Assembly (NCBI GenBank): GCA_013336365.1
Contig: JAAXTT010000111.1
Coordinates: forward strand, 1-5,075
Length of the DNA stretch: 5,075 nucleotides
Direction: 5' to 3'
Origin: Peptococcaceae bacterium
GTDB lineage: Bacteria; Bacillota; Desulfotomaculia; Desulfotomaculales; Desulfocucumaceae
A program made the position numbers and the translations under genes. Shown in pieces: positions 1-5,075 of the stretch (its first letter is position 1; the number at the start of each line of letters is the position of its first letter). The notes under the pieces were generated by a model. It did no database searches. It was not told the DNA's origin and saw nothing but the letters and a program-made list of their open reading frames with translations.

Positions 1-896
1 GAGCCGATTACTGCCTGATCAACAGTTATTCCGGTAACCTCACTGACCGGTTTAATATTTTCCGGCAGATGAGGCATTGCAATTGCCGGTTCCATCTTGC
101 TTACATCGAAATCAAAAATATCCGCATATTTTGAATCAGAATCACTGGTATGATATACAACCTCTCTCCTTGCACGGCCTTCAACATATTTCCGGGTAAT
201 ATCATCCGGAGCAATAATCCCATTCTTTGCCCCTGCCTCAACTGCCATATTAGCCATGGTAAGACGTCCATCCATAGACATTTTTTCAATAGCCGGTCCT
301 GTAAATTCCATGGCCATGTACAGAGCACCGTCCACCCCAATTTTACCAATGGTGTACAGGATAAGATCCTTCCCGGTAACCCATTTTGGCATTTCACCAT
401 GATAGACAAACTTCAGGGACTCCGGCACCTTCAGCCAGGTTTCACCCAGAGCCATAGCTGCTGCCAAATCAGTGCTCCCGACTCCTGTTGAGAAAGCACC
501 AAGTCCTCCATAGGTACAGGTATGAGAATCTGCACCTATTACCAAATCCCCGGGACCTACCAGGCCCTTTTCAGGAAGCAGACAGTGCTCAACACCCATT
601 TGACCAACCTCAAAATAATTGGTAATCTGGTATTTTTTAGCAAAATTCCTCATTATCTTTGCCTGCTCAGCAGATTTAATATCCTTATTGGGAACAAAAT
701 GATCCGGGACAAGAGCTATTCTATCTTGGTCAAACACCTTATCTACACCAATTTTTTCAAACTCTCTTATAGCCACCGGAGCAGTAATGTCATTGCCGAG
801 AGCTAGATCAATCTTGACATTAACCAGTTCACCCGGCTCAACCTTTTCCCGGCCGGCGTGAGCAGCTAATATCTTTTCAGTAATTGTCATTCCCAT
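1..896 (-). CDS. leuC: 3-isopropylmalate dehydratase large subunit, 3' end off-window (partial)
   Basis: Large subunit of isopropylmalate isomerase, the cytoplasmic [4Fe-4S] aconitase-family enzyme that, with LeuD, converts 2-isopropylmalate to 3-isopropylmalate in leucine synthesis. The frame is open from 896 to the left edge and gives 298 complete codons. Recognisable family blocks are PDHFVPN (64-70), ADSHTCTYGG (122-131), STGVGSTDLAAAMALG (136-151) and MSMDGRLTMANMA (206-218). The sequence style is the short type-2 (HacA-like, about 420 aa) class rather than the roughly 470-aa Bacillus/E. coli class, so about 120 residues are missing. The window stops after AVIG; in the family this is where SCTNGR, with the first cluster cysteine, follows, so none of the three cluster ligands can be checked here. 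I chose the start at 896 (MGMTITEK) over the in-frame ATG at 890 because GAGGTG lies 7 nt upstream of it. It follows leuA by 24 nt, in the same transcript. Homoaconitase is a formal alternative, but the leuA neighbour argues for LeuC. Confidence 0.96.
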   Translation of the reverse strand, partial: MGMTITEKILAAHAGREKVEPGELVNVKIDLALGNDITAPVAIREFEKIGVDKVFDQDRIALVPDHFVPNKDIKSAEQAKIMRNFAKKYQITNYFEVGQMGVEHCLLPEKGLVGPGDLVIGADSHTCTYGGLGAFSTGVGSTDLAAAMALGETWLKVPESLKFVYHGEMPKWVTGKDLILYTIGKIGVDGALYMAMEFTGPAIEKMSMDGRLTMANMAVEAGAKNGIIAPDDITRKYVEGRARREVVYHTSDSDSKYADIFDFDVSKMEPAIAMPHLPENIKPVSEVTGITVDQAVIG

Positions 897-903
897 TTAC
901 TTA

Positions 904-909
904 CACCTC
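904..909 (-). promoter_or_regulatory. Ribosome binding site of leuC
   Basis: The minus strand reads GAGGTG here, 7 nt before the ATG at 896 and 13 nt before the in-frame ATG at 890. The spacing favours the upstream start and adds two residues (Met-Gly) to the protein. The site lies in the 24-nt gap after the leuA stop codon. Confidence 0.75.
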
Positions 910-920
910 AACTTTAGTAA

Positions 921-2474
921 TTATACTTCTTTGGGCCCTTTAACTCCCGACTCACTTTCTTTCTCCCGTATAAGCTTGTTAACTCCGTTAACATAGGCCT
1001 TTGCACTTGCCTCGAGAATATCGGTGCTTACTCCTCTGCCTACATAAAAATTCTTTCCATCAGGAGTAATCCTAAGGGTAACTTCACCCAAGGCATCAGT
1101 TACCGAGGTTACTGCCTGTATTTCCCAATTAACCAAGGTGCAGGAAATACCGGTAACCCGGTCAACTGCTTGACAAATAGCATCGACAGGTCCATTCCCC
1201 CAGGCTGCCTCCTTAAGGTTTTCCCCATCCTTCAGAAGCCCTACCGTTGCCATAGGAGTTACTGTAGAACCGCTGGAGATGTGGATATACTCAACTGTGT
1301 AAACAGGCTCTACCTGTATGATTTCTTCCTCTACAATAACCTCCAAATCCTGAGTTGTTATTTCTTTCTTTCGATCAGCCAAATCCTTAAATCTTTCAAA
1401 GGCCTTGTTTAGCTCTTCAATATCAAGACTGTAACCCATTTCCTCCAGTCTCTCTCTAAAGGCATGACGTCCTGAGTGTTTTCCCAGTACCAGGTTACCC
1501 TGATTCAATCCTACCATTATCGGATTCATAATTTCGTAGGTGGTTCTTTCCTTAAGCATACCATCCTGATGAATTCCCGATTCATGGGCAAACGCATTTT
1601 TACCGACTATAGCCTTGTTGGGCTGAATAACCATGCCTGTCAAATGTGAAACAAGTCTGCTGGTTTTATATATCTCCTTGGTATTTATTCTGGTTTCTTT
1701 ACCAAAATAATCCTTCCGGGTATGCAACGCCATTATTACCTCTTCCAAGGATGCATTTCCCGCTCTTTCTCCGATTCCATTTATTGCCCCCTCAACCTGA
1801 TTAGCACCTGCCATAACCGCAGAAAGAGAGTTGGAAACCGCCAAGCCCAAATCATCATGGCAATGAACACTTAAGATAACTTTTTCAATTCCCGATACTC
1901 TTGACCGTATATCCCTGATAAATTGAGCGAATTCTCCGGGAACAGAATAACCTACTGTATCCGGGATATTAATTACAGTGGCACCAGCCTTAATAGCAGT
2001 TTCAACCACTCTGCAGAGAAAATCCAAATCTGATCGGGCTGCATCCTCAGCTGAAAACTCCACATCCCAGGTATAGCCCTTAGCTCTTTTAACAGCTGCC
2101 TCAGCTACCTCCAAAACCTTTTCTCGGCTCATTCTTAATTTATGCTTCAAATGAATGTCTGAAGTTGCCAAGAAAGTATGAATTCTTGGTTGTTCAGCTG
2201 AACGAATAGCATCCCAGGCAGTATCTATATCTTTGAAATCAGCACGAGCCAAGGCTGCCACACTTACTCCCTTTACCCCTTCTGCAATTGCCTTAACTGC
2301 ACGGAAGTCACCGGGAGAAGCGTAAGGAAAACCGGCCTCTATTACATCCACACCCAATCTAACCAGTTGGCGTGCAATCTGAAGCTTCTCTTCCATGTTC
2401 AGGTTTACTCCCGGAGACTGCTCTCCATCCCTAAGGGTTGTATCAAAAATATACACTCTATTATTGTCAATCAT
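921..2474 (-). CDS. leuA: 2-isopropylmalate synthase
   Basis: Catalyses the first committed step of leucine synthesis: condensation of 2-ketoisovalerate with acetyl-CoA to 2-isopropylmalate, in the cytoplasm. At 517 aa it has the full length of the bacterial LeuA type 1 family. The N-terminal TIM barrel (about 1-275) opens with DTTLRDGEQSPG (11-22), containing the catalytic Arg15 and the metal ligand Asp16. The other metal ligands are His204 and His206 in HCHDDLG, and Asn240 in GERAGNASLEE. The linker and subdomain motifs HESGIHQDG (297-305) and LGKHSGRHAF (330-339) are intact. The C-terminal leucine-binding regulatory domain (about 388-500, including GNGPVDA at 426-432) is present, so leucine feedback inhibition is expected. 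The start is supported by GGGGGAGG (2481-2488) 6 nt upstream of the ATG. It follows ilvB copy 2 by 49 nt and precedes leuC by 24 nt. Homocitrate or citramalate synthases share the fold, but the complete LeuA-type motifs and the leuC neighbour make LeuA the clear call. No lesion seen. Confidence 0.98.
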   Translation of the reverse strand: MIDNNRVYIFDTTLRDGEQSPGVNLNMEEKLQIARQLVRLGVDVIEAGFPYASPGDFRAVKAIAEGVKGVSVAALARADFKDIDTAWDAIRSAEQPRIHTFLATSDIHLKHKLRMSREKVLEVAEAAVKRAKGYTWDVEFSAEDAARSDLDFLCRVVETAIKAGATVINIPDTVGYSVPGEFAQFIRDIRSRVSGIEKVILSVHCHDDLGLAVSNSLSAVMAGANQVEGAINGIGERAGNASLEEVIMALHTRKDYFGKETRINTKEIYKTSRLVSHLTGMVIQPNKAIVGKNAFAHESGIHQDGMLKERTTYEIMNPIMVGLNQGNLVLGKHSGRHAFRERLEEMGYSLDIEELNKAFERFKDLADRKKEITTQDLEVIVEEEIIQVEPVYTVEYIHISSGSTVTPMATVGLLKDGENLKEAAWGNGPVDAICQAVDRVTGISCTLVNWEIQAVTSVTDALGEVTLRITPDGKNFYVGRGVSTDILEASAKAYVNGVNKLIREKESESGVKGPKEV

Positions 2475-2523
2475 AAATTACCTCCCCCAAGAAACACCTG
2501 CTAATATCTTAGTCCTTGTTTAA

Positions 2524-4191
2524 TCAACAATCTATTGCTTCGATAATTCCCTTGCCGGCCAAAACCATAGGGCTAACATTAACATTAGAATCAACAATGC
2601 AGTTGACAACTACTGCCTTATCATTTTCCATTATTTCCGGCAAAAGCTTGTCGAGTTCTTCTTCACTGGTAATAGTATAGCCTTCTATGCTGTACGCTTT
2701 GGCTATCATGGCAAAATCAGGAACAAAATCAAAATGCACTGCCATATATCGTTTATCTGTGTAAAATTCCTGAAGCTGCCTAACCATTCCAAGAGTACTG
2801 TTATTTAATACGAAAATTTTGAGCGGCAATTTCTGGTCAACTGCTGTTGCCAGCTCCTGAATAGTCATCTGCAGACTGCCGTCACCTGTAACCAGAATAA
2901 CTCTTTTATCCGGCAAGCCCAGCTGAGCCCCTATAGCTGCAGGTAGTCCAAAACCCATAGTTCCCAAGCCACCGGAAGATATAAGCGAACCGGGATTCAT
3001 AAAGGAAAAATATTGGGCAACCCACATCTGATGCTGGCCAACATCAGTTGCCACTATCACATCCCCTTTGCTGTATTCTGACAGCTTTTGGATAACAGCT
3101 TGCGGCTTCAGCTTTCCTTCTCTGGAGTAAATAAGCGGGTACTGTTTTTTCCAGTTTTGAACCTCCTCAAGCCAATCAGAACGATCCTTTTTCTTCAAGT
3201 GAGACAACATGTCATGAATAACAGATTTAACATCCCCAACAATAGGAACATCAACTCTTACATTCTTCCCTATTTCTGCCGGATCAATATCCACGTGAAT
3301 TATAGTAGCATTGGGAGCAAAGCTTTCTATCTTTCCTGTGACCCGGTCACCGAAACGAGCCCCCAAAGAAATAAGCAAATCACAATTGGTCACTGCCATA
3401 TTTGCATAACGAGTACCATGCAGGCCTAGCATTCCTAAAAAAAGTGGATGATTCCCCGGAAAACTGGAAAGACCCATAAAAGTATTGGTTACCGGTGCAG
3501 TAAGAATCTCCGCTAATTCCCTCAACTCGGCAGTAGCATGAGAACTTAGAACTCCCCCCCCGGCGTAGATAACAGGTCTTTTTGCCTTCATCATCAATTC
3601 GGCGGCCTCTTTTATCTTTGCCTTATGCCCGGTATAAATCGGCTTATAGCCCCGCAGACTAACTTCCTTGGGATAATCAAATTTAATTATCTCGGAAGCC
3701 ACATCCTTGGGCAAATCAATAAGCACAGGACCAGGTCTGCCGGAAGCTGCAATATGAAATGCTTTTTTAATTATGGATGGAAGTTTTTTAGCGTCCTTAA
3801 CCAAATAATTATGCTTTGTAATAGGCATTGTAATCCCGGTAATGTCTACTTCCTGAAAGGCATCAGTTCCAACCTGGCTGGTAGATACCTGACCGGTAAT
3901 AAGCACCATTGGAACAGAATCCATATAAGCATTGGCAATTCCTGTTACCAGATTGGTGGCCCCGGGACCTGAGGTAGCAATCGCAACTCCCACTTTACCG
4001 GTAACTCTGGCATATGCATCCGCTGCGTGAACTGCTCCCTGCTCATGACGAACCAATATATGCTTTATTATTTTCGATTCGTGAAGTGCATCGTATACAG
4101 GAAGGTTGGCCCCCCCCGGATAACCGAAAAGCACATCTACTCCCTCTAACTCCAAGCAACGAATTAGCCCTTGGGCTGCTGTTAATTCCAT
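2524..4191 (-). CDS. ilvB: Acetolactate synthase large subunit, second copy, with Trp-to-Leu active-site variant
   Basis: Thiamine-diphosphate- and FAD-dependent catalytic subunit of acetohydroxyacid synthase (555 aa, normal family length). The N-terminal ThDP-binding domain (about 1-170) has the catalytic Glu50 in RHEQGA, then TSGPGATN (73-80), TDAFQE (109-114) and RPGPVLIDLPKDV (152-164). The central FAD-binding domain (about 190-330) has GLHGTRYAN (256-264) and GARFGDRVTG (277-286). The C-terminal ThDP domain has GDGS (436-439) through LNN (462-464). These biosynthetic-type features, the FAD domain and the adjacent small-subunit gene argue against catabolic AlsS. Oddities: GMVRQ is followed by Leu473 where nearly all homologues, including the partial copy upstream, have Trp; Ser103 occupies the usual Pro/Ala position in GQV-x-TS; Gly281 replaces the first Asp of RFDDR. 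By hand alignment the last ~98 residues are only about one third identical to copy 1, so this is an old paralogue. It begins 15 nt after ilvN, with AGGGGG 7 nt before the ATG, and probably shares that small subunit (inference). Confidence 0.95.
   Translation of the reverse strand: MELTAAQGLIRCLELEGVDVLFGYPGGANLPVYDALHESKIIKHILVRHEQGAVHAADAYARVTGKVGVAIATSGPGATNLVTGIANAYMDSVPMVLITGQVSTSQVGTDAFQEVDITGITMPITKHNYLVKDAKKLPSIIKKAFHIAASGRPGPVLIDLPKDVASEIIKFDYPKEVSLRGYKPIYTGHKAKIKEAAELMMKAKRPVIYAGGGVLSSHATAELRELAEILTAPVTNTFMGLSSFPGNHPLFLGMLGLHGTRYANMAVTNCDLLISLGARFGDRVTGKIESFAPNATIIHVDIDPAEIGKNVRVDVPIVGDVKSVIHDMLSHLKKKDRSDWLEEVQNWKKQYPLIYSREGKLKPQAVIQKLSEYSKGDVIVATDVGQHQMWVAQYFSFMNPGSLISSGGLGTMGFGLPAAIGAQLGLPDKRVILVTGDGSLQMTIQELATAVDQKLPLKIFVLNNSTLGMVRQLQEFYTDKRYMAVHFDFVPDFAMIAKAYSIEGYTITSEEELDKLLPEIMENDKAVVVNCIVDSNVNVSPMVLAGKGIIEAIDC
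3554..3561 (-). repeat. Run of eight G inside ilvB copy 2
   Basis: Eight consecutive G on the coding strand (C on the plus strand) encode the start of the GGGV segment at residues 211-214, in the FAD-binding domain. The frame is open through the run. Such tracts are prone to polymerase slippage, and any one-base change would disrupt the protein. Confidence 0.9.
4110..4117 (-). repeat. Second run of eight G inside ilvB copy 2
   Basis: Eight consecutive G on the coding strand span the end of Pro25 to the first base of Ala28 in the conserved YPGGA motif near the N terminus. The reading frame is intact. It is the partner of the equal-length run at 3554-3561; I saw no other G/C run of this length in the window. 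Confidence 0.9.
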
Positions 4192-4198
4192 ACCGATG

Positions 4199-4204
4199 CC
4201 CCCT
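4199..4204 (-). promoter_or_regulatory. Ribosome binding site of ilvB copy 2
   Basis: The minus strand reads AGGGGG, 7 nt before the ATG at 4191 and 2 nt after the ilvN stop codon. It is a weaker anti-16S match than the GGAGG sites of the neighbouring genes. Ribosomes finishing ilvN cover this site, so translational coupling of the two genes is plausible. Confidence 0.6.
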
Positions 4205-4206
4205 AT

Positions 4207-4719
4207 CTAATCTTCATCCCTTTTTTCTTCCAACGAGGTCGCCTTATGACCTCTAAGCATCGCTATCTTACCTGTGCGAACTAATTCTTTTATGCCATAA
4301 TGACGGAGAGATTCTTCAAAAGCGTTTATCTTTCCTTCATCACCGGTACACTCTATAGTTACAGTCTTTCTGCCTAAATCAACGATCCTGGCTCTGAACA
4401 CGTCAGCAATCTGCATTATTTCGCCTCTTCTGGCAGGGTCAGCGTTAACCTTCAGCATAACCAGTTCCCGATCAACATACTCTTCAGGGGTTATATCACT
4501 GATTTTAATCACGTCAACCAATTTGTGCAGCTGCTTTGTAACCTGCTCCAGAACACTCTGGTCTCCCTCAACTACAATAGTCATTCTTGAGACATCCGGT
4601 CTTTCAGTTCTTCCTACAGACAAACTATCAATGTTATATCCTCTCCGACTGAAGAGTCCTGCCACCCGAGCTAACACCCCTGGATTGTTTTCCACTAAAA
4701 CTGCTAAAGTATGTCTCAT
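4207..4719 (-). CDS. ilvN: Acetolactate synthase small (regulatory) subunit
   Basis: Regulatory subunit that activates the acetolactate synthase catalytic subunit and confers valine feedback inhibition. At 170 aa it is a normal IlvH/IlvN-type length. The N-terminal ACT domain (about 3-75) begins LAVLVENNPGVLARVAGLF and continues RRGYNIDSL (25-33). Asn11, Gly14 and Asn29 align with the valine-site residues of E. coli IlvH, so valine sensitivity is expected. The second, C-terminal ACT-like domain (about 84-158) starts RELVMLKV (84-91) and ends with GIKELVRTGKIAM (142-154), followed by a charged, probably disordered tail. The start is supported by GGAGGG (4726-4731) 6 nt upstream. The gene lies between two different large-subunit genes, 59 nt after the first and 15 nt before the second, so it could serve both. 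The symbol ilvH is equally usable. No defect seen. Confidence 0.97.
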   Translation of the reverse strand: MRHTLAVLVENNPGVLARVAGLFSRRGYNIDSLSVGRTERPDVSRMTIVVEGDQSVLEQVTKQLHKLVDVIKISDITPEEYVDRELVMLKVNADPARRGEIMQIADVFRARIVDLGRKTVTIECTGDEGKINAFEESLRHYGIKELVRTGKIAMLRGHKATSLEEKRDED

Positions 4720-4741
4720 TTTCTTCCCTCCAAACTCGGCT

Positions 4742-4755
4742 GCCAGTTAACTGGC
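4742..4755. repeat. Perfect 14-bp palindrome between ilvB copy 1 and ilvN
   Basis: The sequence GCCAGTTAACTGGC is its own reverse complement. In RNA it can fold as a 5-bp stem with a UUAA loop. On the transcribed strand it could gain two more G-C pairs (GG with CC) across a 2-nt AG bulge. It sits 23 nt after the ilvB copy 1 stop and 10 nt before the GGAGGG of ilvN, in the widest gap of the window. There is no following U-run, so it is not an intrinsic terminator. It might be a DNA-binding site or an mRNA processing/stability hairpin; nothing in the sequence decides this. Confidence 0.6.
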
Positions 4756-4778
4756 CCACATAGTACTAGATTAATTCT

Positions 4779-5075
4779 CTATCCCAGCATATTACCAAGA
4801 GGCTGCCCAGGTGCAACCATGGGATAAACATTATCCTCCCGGTCTATTACAAAATCCAGCATAACCGGCTTACTATTCTTGATTGCCTGGTCAAGAGCAG
4901 GTCTTAGCTCAGATTCCTTGCTTACCCTTATACCAACTGCTCCATAGGCTTCCGCCAGCTTGACAAAATCCGGATTTTGCAGCTCAGTATGTGAATAGCG
5001 GCTGTTATAAAAAAGCTCCTGCCACTGTCTTACCATTCCTAAAAAACCGTTATTTAATATAGCCACATTTACCGG
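4779..5075 (-). CDS. ilvB: Acetolactate synthase large subunit, first copy, C-terminal end (partial)
   Basis: Last 98 codons of a thiamine-diphosphate-dependent acetolactate synthase catalytic subunit; the frame is open to the right edge, so the true start lies outside and the internal ATG at 5066 is not the start. The fragment begins PVNVAILNNG, the end of the ThDP/magnesium-binding motif (the NN ends the GDG-to-NN signature), and continues LGMVRQWQELFY. It keeps the Trp (codon 5022-5024) that ilvB copy 2 lacks. The DNVYPMVAPG segment near the C terminus is typical of biosynthetic acetolactate synthases. It is followed after 59 nt by ilvN, the classical large/small-subunit pair. Catalytic Glu and FAD-domain residues are off-window and cannot be checked. 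Another ThDP enzyme is unlikely given the VRQWQE motif and the ilvN neighbour. Confidence 0.94.
   Translation of the reverse strand, partial: PVNVAILNNGFLGMVRQWQELFYNSRYSHTELQNPDFVKLAEAYGAVGIRVSKESELRPALDQAIKNSKPVMLDFVIDREDNVYPMVAPGQPLGNMLG

Noticed and set aside
101..806. Open frames on both strands within the leuC region (101-409 minus, 150-491 plus, 522-806 plus)
   Set aside because: They overlap the continuous LeuC reading frame, whose translation shows unbroken family motifs. Their own translations show no recognisable domain and they lack convincing ribosome sites.
2475..2523. Possible hairpin CTAA-GATA-TTAG (2501-2512) in the ilvB-leuA gap as a terminator or attenuator
   Set aside because: Only a 4-bp A/T-rich stem with no U-run. 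It is too weak to call, and the gap is otherwise filled by the strong leuA ribosome site.
31..4010. Recurring GTTACCGG-like octamer across the window as a dispersed repeat
   Set aside because: The occurrences I checked fall in coding sequence and mostly encode Val-Thr-Gly within conserved motifs; codon preference explains them.
3554..4117. Frameshift or pseudogene at the G8 tracts
   Set aside because: The reading frame continues with correct family motifs on both sides of each tract, so as given the gene is intact.
2524..4191. ilvB copy 2 as catabolic acetolactate synthase (AlsS) or another ThDP enzyme such as oxalyl-CoA decarboxylase
   Set aside because: The RHEQGA, TDAFQE, GTRYAN, GARF-x-DRVTG and LGMVRQ motifs, the FAD-domain segment and the adjacent ilvN and leuA fit the biosynthetic AHAS family, despite the Leu473 change.
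1170..4750. Plus-strand open frames at 1170-1412, 3088-3429, 3625-3972, 4014-4256 and 4523-4750
   Set aside because: Each is antisense to a clearly coding minus-strand gene (leuA, ilvB copy 2, ilvN), with low-information translations and no Shine-Dalgarno support.
4720..5075. T-box or leucine-responsive leader for the operon
   Set aside because: No specifier-type structure, leader peptide or terminator/antiterminator pair fits in the 59-nt gap; the upstream control region would be outside the window.

Overview
The window is a segment of a branched-chain amino acid biosynthesis operon. All real genes are on the minus strand, so transcription runs from the right edge to the left edge. In transcription order: the 3' end of an acetolactate synthase large-subunit gene (ilvB copy 1, cut by the right edge), the regulatory small subunit (ilvN/ilvH), a second complete and divergent large-subunit gene (ilvB copy 2), 2-isopropylmalate synthase (leuA), and the first 298 codons of the 3-isopropylmalate dehydratase large subunit (leuC, cut by the left edge). 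Gaps are 59, 15, 49 and 27 nt or less, and every complete gene start has a purine-rich Shine-Dalgarno sequence. I see no promoter, terminator, T-box or other leader inside the window. Any such control region should lie beyond the right edge. No gene-free stretch exceeds 60 bases.

The genes form one metabolic route. Acetolactate synthase (large plus small subunits) condenses two pyruvates to 2-acetolactate, for valine and leucine, or pyruvate plus 2-ketobutyrate for isoleucine. LeuA draws off 2-ketoisovalerate towards leucine, and LeuC (with LeuD, expected off-window) isomerises 2-isopropylmalate. ilvC, which commonly follows the small-subunit gene in Firmicutes ilv-leu operons, is absent here. 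The second ilvB occupies its place.

Organism: moderate base composition, strong GGAGG-type ribosome sites, the short aconitase-like (about 420-residue, type 2) LeuC and the leuA-leuC order fit an anaerobic Firmicute of the Clostridia (Peptococcaceae-like). This is inference from gene style, not from a search.

The most interesting point is the ilvB-ilvN-ilvB layout. The second large subunit carries Leu instead of the almost invariant Trp in the GMVRQ-W-QE motif, whereas copy 1 keeps Trp. That residue governs preference for 2-ketobutyrate and sensitivity to sulfonylurea-type inhibitors in characterised enzymes, so copy 2 may be an isozyme tuned to pyruvate/pyruvate chemistry (valine and leucine). 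Two runs of eight G, both inside copy 2, also deserve a look. I see no wholly new system; otherwise the region is ordinary biosynthetic DNA.
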